Shown: one piece after another, positions 8,012 through 16,200 of the stretch | Position numbering within the stretch: the first letter of the stretch is position 1 | How the letters are laid out: each line of letters begins with the position of its first letter | DNA from: JBDRED01 sp043820025 [NCBI: Elusimicrobiota bacterium] | GTDB lineage: Bacteria > RUG730 > JBDRED01 | DNA: 18,866 nt | NCBI GenBank assembly: GCA_043820025.1 | Contig: JBDRED010000018.1 | Coordinates: 1-18,866 of the forward strand | Reading direction: 5' to 3' | The notes under the pieces: model-generated | Told to the model about the DNA's origin: nothing | Seen by the model: only the letters and a program-made list of their open reading frames with translations | Databases searched by the model: none | Position numbers and translations under genes: made by a program

Positions 8012-8021
8012 AAAAGCACGT

Positions 8022-8048
8022 GTCATTCCTGCGCAAGCAGGAATCTTC
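8022..8048. repeat. Dispersed palindromic repeat, left arm alone
   Basis: GTCATTCCTGCGCAAGCAGGAATCTTC is nearly identical to the left arm at 6878. Here it follows the right arm at 7961 instead of preceding it, so the two arms move or are retained as separate units. Confidence 0.75.
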
Positions 8049-8099
8049 ATTAAATTAACATCCAAACAACAACCCGACTTTAGCGCCGTTACTTGATTC

Positions 8100-8128
8100 T
8101 TGTTTAATTTTTAATCATTATATATAAT
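8100..8128 (+). promoter_or_regulatory. Promoter for the 8134 gene, predicted leaderless
   Basis: TTGTTT (8100-8105), a 17-bp spacer and a perfect TATAAT (8123-8128) are followed by AACAC and the ATG at 8134. Transcription would begin at or within a base or two of the A of the ATG. There is no Shine-Dalgarno sequence. Confidence 0.55.
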
Positions 8129-8133
8129 AACAC

Positions 8134-8493
8134 ATGCAAATCATTATTTCATTTTTAATCTTTTTCATTTTTTTTGCAACAATTTTTTATGCTTCATGGC
8201 CAAAGATCAAAAAACCGCGCATTATATTCCTGCTCATTGAAATCATAAGCTCATTTTTTTACGTCATCGTTTTCGAGATAATAATCATCCATCTTAACAA
8301 TATTTCCTTTTCAGCAAGCAGTATTCTATCAGCAAAATCTTCGGCTGTATATGCGGTAATTTTCTTCTTCGGATACTTTGGAACGCTTAGATCAAAGCCA
8401 TTATTCCCCTATGACAGAGAACTTTATTCACACCTATTATTAACCGCCTTAGAAACAGCTCTTATTAGTTTAGTCTTTTCCTTGATTATTTAA
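8134..8493 (+). CDS. Small four-helix membrane protein of unknown function
   Basis: The 119-residue protein has four predicted membrane helices at about 2-21, 31-52, 68-85 and 98-118, joined by short loops with conserved-looking polar patches (WPKIKKPR at 22-29, LRSKPLFPYDRELYSH at 85-100). I recognise no family. It has no ribosome binding site but a strong -10 box 5 nt before the ATG, suggesting a leaderless mRNA. It converges on feoB and the two stop codons share the palindrome TTAA at 8490-8493, leaving no room for a terminator. Its reality rests on the hydrophobic pattern, the promoter and the tight fit to feoB. A role beside iron uptake is possible but unsupported because it is transcribed the other way. 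Confidence 0.65.
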   Translation: MQIIISFLIFFIFFATIFYASWPKIKKPRIIFLLIEIISSFFYVIVFEIIIIHLNNISFSASSILSAKSSAVYAVIFFFGYFGTLRSKPLFPYDRELYSHLLLTALETALISLVFSLII

Positions 8494-10553
8494 TGCAGAA
8501 AATATTTGCCTAAATTATAAATCAGCCAGGACGCGCCATACGCAGCCGAGGTAGTATACATAACCATAAAAATTGTCCATGCCAAAGAAAATGATTCTTT
8601 GTAAAACACAATAGTCGCTGATAGGCATGGAACATATAAGAGAACAAATATTATCAGGCTTAACGCAGCGCTAGCTGTAAAATGTTTATCCTTTTGCAAA
8701 ACGCTCTTTAGCCCGCCCTGCATATAATCCTCTGTTTCACTGCTATAAATCGTAGAAAGGCTTGAAACAATAATTTCCTTCGCTGAAATTCCGCTGATAA
8801 GCGCTATACCTATCCGCCAGTCAAAACCAAGCGGCCTTATAGCAGGCTCTATAACCTTGCCCATCTTCCCTGCATAACTATCCTGCAGTTTACTAAATTC
8901 TACGCCTATCCTTTCAGGCGAAGTTTTTTTCGATATTGGGAAATTACTTAGAAACCAAACAACAATGGAAGCTAAAAGAATTATTGTGCCGGCTTTTTTT
9001 ATATAAAGCCATGCTTTTTCCCACATATGCATAATAATATTAATAAATGTCGGCATACGATACGGCGGCAGTTCCATTACAAACGGCTCGCTCTCTCCGG
9101 AAAGCATTGTTTTTTTTAAAAGCTTAGCTGTAATCAGCGCAGCGCACACTCCGAATAAATAAACGCAAAACATTATTGTCCCTGAGATATTTTCAGAAAA
9201 AAACGCGCCTATTAATAGAACATAAATAGGCAGTTTTGCGCCGCAGCTGATAAAAGGAATAACCAGCATTGTAGCAAGCTGGTCATTTCTGTTTTTCAAA
9301 GTTCTGCACGCCATAAGCGCAGGCACACTGCATCCAAAACCCATTATCATAGGAATAAAAGACCTGCCATGAAGGCCTATCATATGCATGAACCTGTCCA
9401 CTAAAAACGCAGCCCTTGCCATATACCCTGACTGCTCCATAAATGAAATTGCCATAAATAAAATTAGAATATTTGGCAGAAAAACAAGAACTCCTCCAAC
9501 GCCGCCTATAATTCCGTCAACAATAACCGAGCGTATTATGCCTGCGCTTAAAAAATTACGTAAAATATCCTGCAGAAACCAAAAAAAACTCTGCATCCAT
9601 TCCATGGGTATACTGCCCAGTTTAAAGGTTATATGAAATACGATCCACATAAACAAAAGAAACAATGGTATTCCTAAAATTCTATTTAATAAGACCGCGT
9701 CTATTTTTTCAGTCTTAGTAGGTTCTGTCTGCTCAGAAATTTTAACTGCTTCAAGCACAGCTCCATGAACAAAGGAATATCTTTCCTGCGAAATAATAAC
9801 CTCAGGCTCCATCTCATAATGCGTTTTCAGCCTCTCAATACTTTTATTAATTAAATGATTAATCTCAACCCATATCACCCTATTATGCAGGATGCTGTAA
9901 ACCGGCTGATCCTTTTCAATGAGTTTTATCGCAAGCCATCTTAGAGAATATTTTTCAGAGAGTTCTCCATCCTTTTGTAAGACAGCGCTGATTAATTCTA
10001 TCTCCTGCTCTAACTCAGTTTCATAAAATAATTTATTGCGCTTATAATCTGATTTTATAAATGCAATTACATTATCTAATAAATTATTTATTCCTTGTTT
10101 TTTTACTGCTGATGTTGGAACGAGCGGAACGCCGATAAGCGTGGCAAGATACTGAACATTAATCTCAATACCAAGATCCTTTAATTCATCGAACATATTT
10201 AAAGCGATAATAAGAGGCTGGTCAAGCTCCATAAGCTGAACTGCAAATGCAAGGTTTCTATTGAGGTTTGTGCTGTCAACAACATCTACAATTAAATCTG
10301 GCTTTTCATTAACAAGAAAATTTCTGGTAACTGCTTCTTCCTGAGTATAGGGCGAGAGGCTGTAAGTTCCGGGCATATCAATAAACTTAATAGTATAACC
10401 TTTATACTCTGCTATGCCTTCTTTATATGTAATGGTTACGCCGGGCCAATTACCAACATGCTGTCTTGCTCCGGTCAGCGCATTGAAAATACTACTTTTT
10501 CCGGAATTCGGATTACCTGCAATTGCCACGACCATATCTATTTTTTTTACCAT
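8490..10553 (-). CDS. feoB: Ferrous iron transporter FeoB
   Basis: FeoB imports Fe(II) across the inner membrane. At 687 residues it carries a full G domain: G1 GNPNSGKS 13-20, G2 around Thr40 in NWPGVT, G3 DMPG 59-62, G4 NMFD 119-122 and G5 TSA 147-149. A helical GDI-like region spans about 180-270 and the membrane domain about 290-687. Gate motifs are present: GFGCSVPALMACRTL (405-419, Cys408), IPFISCGAKLPIY (432-444, Cys437) and YVPCLSATI (640-648, Cys643), plus SGISAKEIIVSSL (587-599). The ATG at 10551-10553 lies 41 nt inside feoA; a second Met at codon 7 would still overlap feoA by 23 nt. The operon is controlled by the iron-box promoter at 10846-10881. Confidence 0.97.
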   Translation of the reverse strand: MVKKIDMVVAIAGNPNSGKSSIFNALTGARQHVGNWPGVTITYKEGIAEYKGYTIKFIDMPGTYSLSPYTQEEAVTRNFLVNEKPDLIVDVVDSTNLNRNLAFAVQLMELDQPLIIALNMFDELKDLGIEINVQYLATLIGVPLVPTSAVKKQGINNLLDNVIAFIKSDYKRNKLFYETELEQEIELISAVLQKDGELSEKYSLRWLAIKLIEKDQPVYSILHNRVIWVEINHLINKSIERLKTHYEMEPEVIISQERYSFVHGAVLEAVKISEQTEPTKTEKIDAVLLNRILGIPLFLLFMWIVFHITFKLGSIPMEWMQSFFWFLQDILRNFLSAGIIRSVIVDGIIGGVGGVLVFLPNILILFMAISFMEQSGYMARAAFLVDRFMHMIGLHGRSFIPMIMGFGCSVPALMACRTLKNRNDQLATMLVIPFISCGAKLPIYVLLIGAFFSENISGTIMFCVYLFGVCAALITAKLLKKTMLSGESEPFVMELPPYRMPTFINIIMHMWEKAWLYIKKAGTIILLASIVVWFLSNFPISKKTSPERIGVEFSKLQDSYAGKMGKVIEPAIRPLGFDWRIGIALISGISAKEIIVSSLSTIYSSETEDYMQGGLKSVLQKDKHFTASAALSLIIFVLLYVPCLSATIVFYKESFSLAWTIFMVMYTTSAAYGASWLIYNLGKYFLH

Positions 10554-10824
10554 GACACATACCCAGCCTTTCTACAATTATTAAATCCGCTTCATTCTTT
10601 CTTAGTGTAATACAACTGCCCCTCATACATACATAAATAGGGTCTCCCAAAGGCGCCTCACGCTCTACCCTAAGACAAGTTCCAATAACAAACCCCATAT
10701 CCAAAAGCCTGCGTATAATCTCGCCTTGTCCGATAATATCAACTATTTCCGCGCGCAGGCCTATCTCCAACTCGCTCAATTTACAGATATTTTCACCATG
10801 TTTTATTCGTCTCATATGTTTCAT
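10513..10824 (-). CDS. feoA: FeoA, SH3-like accessory protein of ferrous iron uptake
   Basis: FeoA is a small cytoplasmic protein that works with FeoB. The 103-residue product shows the family pattern: LSELEIGLRAEIVDI (16-30), IIRRLLDMGFVIGTCLRV (36-53), EAPLGDPIYVCMRGSCITLR (56-75) and EADLIIVERL (78-87). The last 16 or so residues, Cys/Arg/Lys/Gly-rich, run beyond the usual end and are encoded in the 41-nt overlap with feoB, so translation of the two is probably coupled. AAGG at 10833-10836 lies 8 nt before the ATG at 10822-10824; the internal Met4 has no ribosome binding site. Confidence 0.93.
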   Translation of the reverse strand: MKHMRRIKHGENICKLSELEIGLRAEIVDIIGQGEIIRRLLDMGFVIGTCLRVEREAPLGDPIYVCMRGSCITLRKNEADLIIVERLGMCHGKKNRYGRGNCR

Positions 10825-10845
10825 TGTATTCGCCTTATAGATTAA

Positions 10846-10864
10846 TAATGTTAGACTACCCTAA
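10846..10864 (-). promoter_or_regulatory. DtxR/IdeR-type iron box at the feoAB promoter
   Basis: On the minus strand the site reads TTAGGGTAGTCTAACATTA. It matches the DtxR/IdeR consensus TTAGGTTAGGCTAACCTAA at 15 of 19 positions and covers the whole -10 box. Repression by an iron-loaded DtxR-family regulator is the natural reading. The regulator gene is not in this window. Confidence 0.65.
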
Positions 10865-10881
10865 TTTTTCATTATTGTCAA
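10853..10881 (-). promoter_or_regulatory. feoAB promoter
   Basis: A perfect TTGACA (-35, 10876-10881), a 17-bp spacer and TAGTCT (-10, 10853-10858) give a start near 10846 and a leader of about 22 nt before feoA. The poor -10 is explained by its overlap with the iron box. Confidence 0.65.
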
Positions 10882-10933
10882 TATCCTTCCCGCCTTAGCC
10901 ATTCCCTCTGTACGGCAGGGTTGTATAGCACAT

Positions 10934-10942
10934 GGGGGACAG
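10934..10942 (+). repeat. GGGGGACAG motif, REP-like fragment
   Basis: GGGGGACAGAGGAGCG, followed by an AT palindrome (TTAATTTATTAA, 10952-10963), lies in the gap between feoA and the 11597 gene. It resembles the GAGGGACAGG units at 18109-18136. Short GGGGACAG motifs of this kind often accompany REP-type elements in bacteria; this is a fragment at most. Confidence 0.3.
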
Positions 10943-10979
10943 AGGAGCGTGTTAATTTATTAATTCACAATACTCTCTT

Positions 10980-11597
10980 TTATTTCGCTTTTCTTGTCAG
11001 GTAATTGACGATGTTTGATGTGATGTGCTCTAAGCAGTCAGTTAGATTTACGCCTTCCTGTGAGTGTACTGCGGCAATAATAATCTTTGATTTCTTTGTA
11101 TCAAATAACACTACCTCTACGCTTAATCTTGCAGGCGCCGGAAACTCCGGATATGCATCTTCTTCCCTAATCTCAGTTATTACTCCGGCCAAGACAAGAT
11201 CTTCCTTAAACGCTTTCAATGCTTTTACATTAAGAGAAGCAGGCTCTATATCAATTAATTCAAACTTTACGGGAATACGCGACCTGTCTAACATTCTCTT
11301 TATATAAAGCCCGGGCATATCAATAAAGTCTCTATTGATTTTTCCATCCAAAAGAGGCGCATTAATAAATTTTGTAACCCCTAATGTTTTATAATTTTTA
11401 TAATTGAAATTCTTATCGCACCATACCTTATTTAAATCCTCATCCTTAATCATCCCATCATAAGAAGAAAGCCTTACGTCTCTTTTTATATATTCGGCCT
11501 TATCTTCTTTAACAGGCGCAGTAATTTTTTGGGAAGGTTTTGCATAAGCATATACTGCAACTAAAAATATAAATAGTAATATTTGTAAGCTCTTCAT
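10980..11597 (-). CDS. Exported protein of unknown function
   Basis: Residues 1-19 form a signal peptide ending AYA before KPSQ, with no lipobox Cys, so the mature protein is probably soluble in the periplasm. The 205-residue protein has a W59CDKNFNYKNYKTLGV stretch and two alpha/beta segments. VLAGVITEIREED near 135-147 and LSVEVVLFDTKKSKIIIAAV at 158-177 recall small envelope proteins of the DUF4410/DUF4136 type, but I cannot assign one. The ATG at 11595-11597 has no Shine-Dalgarno sequence; TAAAAT lies 6 nt upstream, so it may be another leaderless gene. It points the same way as feoAB but is separated from it by 155 bp and its own promoter region. Confidence 0.75.
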   Translation of the reverse strand: MKSLQILLFIFLVAVYAYAKPSQKITAPVKEDKAEYIKRDVRLSSYDGMIKDEDLNKVWCDKNFNYKNYKTLGVTKFINAPLLDGKINRDFIDMPGLYIKRMLDRSRIPVKFELIDIEPASLNVKALKAFKEDLVLAGVITEIREEDAYPEFPAPARLSVEVVLFDTKKSKIIIAAVHSQEGVNLTDCLEHITSNIVNYLTRKAK

Positions 11598-11652
11598 AAT
11601 TTTATTTTAGCAAATTATATTTAAAAACAACAGCAGATATTCAAACCGGCAG

Positions 11653-11672
11653 TGTCAAGAAAGTTTCTGACA
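11653..11672. repeat. Palindrome TGTCAAGAAAGTTTCTGACA
   Basis: This 20-bp near-palindrome (TGTC/GACA and AGAAA/TTTCT arms) lies in the gap between the 11597 gene and the 13256 gene. It is followed by AAGCCTGGGCGGGGTTTACAGC. It could be an operator or the remnant of a transposon end; no transposase is nearby. Confidence 0.3.
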
Positions 11673-11725
11673 TTTTAAGCCTGGGCGGGGTTTACAGCTT
11701 TTTTTCGCAATGCTTAAATACATTT

Positions 11726-11764
11726 GTCATTGCGGGCGCTTTGCGCAACACGGCAATCTTAGCC
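11726..11764. repeat. Dispersed palindromic repeat, diverged single arm
   Basis: GTCATTGCGGGCGCTTTGCGC...GGCAATCTTAGCC is the GTCATTGC/GGCAATCTT variant seen in the right part of the element at 4805. GCGC pairing gives a hairpin about 50-90 nt after the stop of the 11817 gene, so it may help end that transcript. Confidence 0.55.
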
Positions 11765-11816
11765 AAATTAATATACAAACAATACCCCATTTATTCGCGC
11801 CTCTAACTGCTGAACC

Positions 11817-13256
11817 TTACACTGCTCTATCTAATTTGTCAAATAACATCATATTCTGATCATAATTTCTACCATTCCGGTCAAAATGTGTTACAAGCAT
11901 GTTTGCTGTATTAAACGCTTCTTTAACGCCTGTGTTTTCACCATTCAAAATCGTCCCTAAGCCCTCGCTCAATTTTCCAAACAGTTCAGCCCACATGCCA
12001 AATGTAACATTCTCGACTACAGGGGGAGCAGCAAGATTTCTTTCTTGTGTATAGACAATGCCGTCATATGTTAGATAATTGCCATCTTCAAGTTTTATTT
12101 CTCCTCTTGCTTTATCTAGCAAATATAGCTTTTTCAAATTAAAAAATGCATTTAATATTTTATCGTAATCTATACTCTTACCTGTCATCTCATATATAGC
12201 GCGCTTAACTTTATCAATATTATCCCACATCTGCTTTCGCATTTCTCTATCGCCGATTTCCTTAATATTTAACAGCGTATCGCAGACATCAATTATTTCT
12301 TCTTGAAATTTTTTCGCGTATTTTTGATTATCTCTCATTAGAATCTCATCATGCTTAACAGCTCCTTCGTTAATCTCCATTTTCTCATGTTCCTTTATTT
12401 CAGTAATCAGCTTCTCATAATCCTCTTTAGCAAGAATCCCTCTCATTATTTCCAATATATTGCCAAAACGCTCTGATATTCGCATTGTATGAACATTGCC
12501 TGTCACGGCTTTTACAACAGCTAAATACGGAAGTTCTTGTTTCAAGCCTGTTAGTTTGTCTTTCAGCTCAATATACTCGACATCCCAGGCCGGTTCTATG
12601 TTCCCTTCAGATTTTTTCTGTAAATCTTTTAGAGGATTGTCAAAACCCTCAGCAACAGACTTTAAAGTTACTATTTGATACATACTGTCTATTGCATCTA
12701 CAGCTTTGCCAAAGAGTGATATCTGAGTTTTGCCGGCATCACTGTGCCCTATGCCGGTTTCAATATCTGCAATATCATGACCATGTTCTTTTTTATATTC
12801 TTCCCTATATTTTTGCATAGGAGTCAGCAAATCATCTTTTGTTAAAGCATTTATTCCACCAATAAAAAAACTCTCTCCCCCACTGTTTGTTATATCCGCG
12901 TAAATATACGGATAATACAAATACATTAAATCAAAATTGTCCGGGCCGTTAGGAAAGTTATATTTTATACCATGGCCTTTTAGCGCGGGAAGTAGTCCTG
13001 AGGTGAACACAGAATTTAGGTCATTGTACGCCTGTTGAATACCTTCTTGGGATAGATTTAACCTTTTTCCCATTTCTTCAAGAATATGCAGCATAATAAC
13101 CGTATATTTAAAAATCTGCATATTACCATTAACATCTTTCGAATTAAATTTCAATAATATTTCGTTTAGCGTTTCCTCATCCTGACCGGCTAAGAAATGC
13201 CAGTGCAGAACTAAATATTTATATAACTCGTTTCGTTTACTTTTTTTGCGCAGCAT
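11817..13256 (-). CDS. Second ORF of the giant-protein locus, probable frameshifted C-terminal part
   Basis: The 479-residue product starts at an ATG (13254-13256) 20 nt inside the 3' end of the giant gene, in the +1 frame. It has no signal peptide and only a weak AAAGA before the ATG. Residues 10-100 match degenerate repeats of the giant protein: ELYKYL...HFLAGQDEETLNEIL aligns with DLYKKF...VFDMQDDSRNGL, and RLNLSQEGIQQAYNDLNSVF (65-84) aligns with NLSISNDQLNQRVNDIGNKLF in the upstream ORF. Its C-terminus (NMLVTHFD...MMLFDKLDRA) may be a truncated further repeat. The middle is charged and helical (about 205-385), without a known domain. It most likely began as the C-terminal quarter of the giant protein; whether it is now made separately, by slippage, or only appears split by an error is open. 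Confidence 0.7.
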   Translation of the reverse strand: MLRKKSKRNELYKYLVLHWHFLAGQDEETLNEILLKFNSKDVNGNMQIFKYTVIMLHILEEMGKRLNLSQEGIQQAYNDLNSVFTSGLLPALKGHGIKYNFPNGPDNFDLMYLYYPYIYADITNSGGESFFIGGINALTKDDLLTPMQKYREEYKKEHGHDIADIETGIGHSDAGKTQISLFGKAVDAIDSMYQIVTLKSVAEGFDNPLKDLQKKSEGNIEPAWDVEYIELKDKLTGLKQELPYLAVVKAVTGNVHTMRISERFGNILEIMRGILAKEDYEKLITEIKEHEKMEINEGAVKHDEILMRDNQKYAKKFQEEIIDVCDTLLNIKEIGDREMRKQMWDNIDKVKRAIYEMTGKSIDYDKILNAFFNLKKLYLLDKARGEIKLEDGNYLTYDGIVYTQERNLAAPPVVENVTFGMWAELFGKLSEGLGTILNGENTGVKEAFNTANMLVTHFDRNGRNYDQNMMLFDKLDRAV

Positions 13257-16200
13257 TCTTTAGCTTATCATAAAAAACACAGAAATTTAAAGCTCTCTTA
13301 AGAAAGTTTTCTAATACTACTCTGTTCAATTCTTGGCTTTGAAGCTCACACGCCATTTGCGCAAGAATATTATTATTTAATGCCAATACCTCATAACCAA
13401 ATTTATCGGCAAAAACGTCAAAGAGCGACTCATACTCATACTTAATATTTTCCCTTATTATTCCAACCTTAGTACTGCCAATACATTTCAACACTCTATC
13501 TGTGAACTTACTTATCTCGTCCGGCTGTAAAAAAAGCATAAGATATCTCAGCATTGGAGAGTTCTGATACCTCATCTGCATGTCCTGCGCATCCAATACA
13601 GCCTTATTTGTAGCAAACAAATCAAGCCGGTCTTTTGTAATATACTGCATAAGTTCTTGTAAGCGCGGATTACCCCGAATAATTTCGTTCTGTGTTGTAT
13701 TATCTGTTCGGGTTATGCCTGGCGCTGGCGCTGTTGGTAGTGTTGCGGGCCGCTGTATTGTTGCTGGCACTGCCTGGTTCGTTGGTGTTGATGCTGCATG
13801 CCCGGCATCCTTATGTTTATATTGTCTTCCAAATACAGCAGGGAAACCCTGTTCGCTTACACGTTTAAGCAATTCATCCCCCCCTTCAACTATTTTTTCC
13901 CATTCATTTATTAGAAGCGCGCCTATTCGTTCCGGCAGTTTTGTTGAATCATCCTGTTTGATAAATTGTTCCTCTATTCTCATATATTTGTAAAATAATC
14001 CTTTTTGACCGAATAACTTATTGCCAATATCGTTTACTCTTTGATTGAGTTGATCGTTTGAAATACTCAGATTGTTTGCGACTATCCTTTTTATTATCCT
14101 TATTGTTACTTCAGTTTCTATGATATTACCTTCAATACCATAAATACTTTCGCCTTTAAATTTATCAGTATATAACCTTGTTTGATCTTCTTTTTGCATA
14201 TCAAATACCATCATAAGATACGGCTTAAAAAACTCGTATGTATCTTCTACATACTCTCCATTGTTCTCCTTTATAGACATATTCCAAGCATTTACCATAC
14301 CGTACCAGTCGCACAAGTTTTGAACCTGAATGGGAAATGTTATACCCTGAGGATTTGTATAGTATGCTTCATTGTCAAAGTAATGCCGAATCATTAGAAT
14401 AAAGATATTGTTGTCTTTAATAAATGTATTTTCTCCAAATGCGTTATAAACTTTTGTATACGTTTCTTCAATCATATCGATTTTCCCGGTTTTTTTCGTA
14501 CGCATTACAAGAAACTCTTTCCTATGTTTTTCAAGATTTTGCATACCCGGTTTCATAGGTGCAGGAGTACTTTTATCCTGAAATTTTGCAGGTTTCGCGC
14601 TATTTTGACCTCCGGCGCTATTTCCCTTAGCCTGCGGTCCGGGCGCTGATGAGCCTTGAGTTTCTCTGCCAATGATGTTATTAATATTAGTCTCAACAGT
14701 ATCCAAAGAATTAACATTAGTATCAATTGTGGGTATTAATCCATTTCTACTGTCGTCCTGCATATCAAATACGTCCATTAACGTATTTTCAAACTTTTTG
14801 TATAGATCTACATCAGAAAGTGGAGCTTTTAATGCTTTATTCAATTTTTTTAACTTATCATACCACTGAAGAAACGCATCTATCCTTTCACTAAACTTAT
14901 TGTCTTTGTGTTCAATATCTGTATACAGTTTTATTAGCTGTATAAAAATATTACTTTTTGTTCTTAACACATCCGCGCCAAATATTTCCAGCATTCTTTG
15001 CCCAAAATCGCCAAACATCCTCAGGCCATTTTGATCGTCAATAATTTTTTTGATCAGAACGAGATCATAAATCCATAAATAGCGCAATATCGGGTACTCA
15101 TCAAATACTCCTTTATTCTTCGCATACATTCCGCTACCGGTTGTTGCCACATTATATGTTCTGACTTTCATCGCGTAATCCTCATAATCTTTGTCAGACT
15201 CAGGTATAATTTTAGCCAGCCAATCAGCATCTTTAATCATCAAATTCCTGCCTTCAAGATATAATTCCTCATTACTCTTCTGTGTCTGCGCTGTTTTTGT
15301 TACCGTTGTTGTTGTTGTTGTTTGTGTTTCTGTTCCATTATTATCGACATTGCTTTTGCTGCTCTTTCCCAATGTTCTTCTTTCCCCTGAAAAAGTTCCT
15401 TTTCCTTTGCTTAAAGACTGCTTTATGCCAAGTTTAACGCCTAACGCTTTCTCAAATGTATATCTAGTTTTGCCCATATATCCTTCTTGCTCTGCCAATG
15501 GCAGCATTGCAAGCCTGTGGCTAAGCTCATCATACCTACTAGCGCCATATTCTTCAAAAACGTTGGAAGCAATTTTTGCAACCTGATCCTCTAAAATATC
15601 TATAGTTCCTGCATATTGAGATGTTGCTTTATTTAAATATCCTGCAACGTTATTTGTATCATCTGTCTTACCCAGCTCTGAAACTTTTTGTTTACGTCGC
15701 TTTTCCGCCTGTTGAAGAAGATTCGTTAAATTCTGTTTATAATGTATAATCAGCTCGTTCTCAAGCCTTTCATGCAGTATAATCTGGTTAATAAAAACGC
15801 TTTCTTTTCTCTCTTCCATTAAAACAGTATATAGCGAATCAGAGATAAATAGCGTATTGTTATGAATCATTAAATGCGCCCAGTTTTTGCTCTTATCAGA
15901 AAATACAGCAGGAAAAACTTTGAAAAAGCCTTGGCCTAAACCAGGAAAATAGCTTTTTAATCTTTGAAGAAAATTCTCCATAATTTCATTTTTTCGACCA
16001 ATTACATCTGTTATAGAAACATTATTAGTATTTACTATTGTATTTATCAGAGCTGTTTTAGGCTCCCGGAGGTTAGCATTGTTTTGTGTTAATAACCTTT
16101 GGTAGAATTGTTTTTTCAAAATATTCTCTTGTGGAGTAACCATTTGCATAGAGGAATCCGCAATAACCCTCAATCCTGCCAGCATATTGTCTACAATATC

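Noticed and set aside
15191-15586. 131-codon plus-strand ORF opposite the giant gene
   Set aside because: Its hydrophobic look (TVVVVVVC) is only the reverse of the Thr-coding trinucleotide repeat; the giant frame is continuous here.
15740-15790. Classical HExxH zinc protease motif in the giant protein
   Set aside because: The sequence is HERLE followed by a later His, not HExxH; only a degenerate metal site can be suggested.
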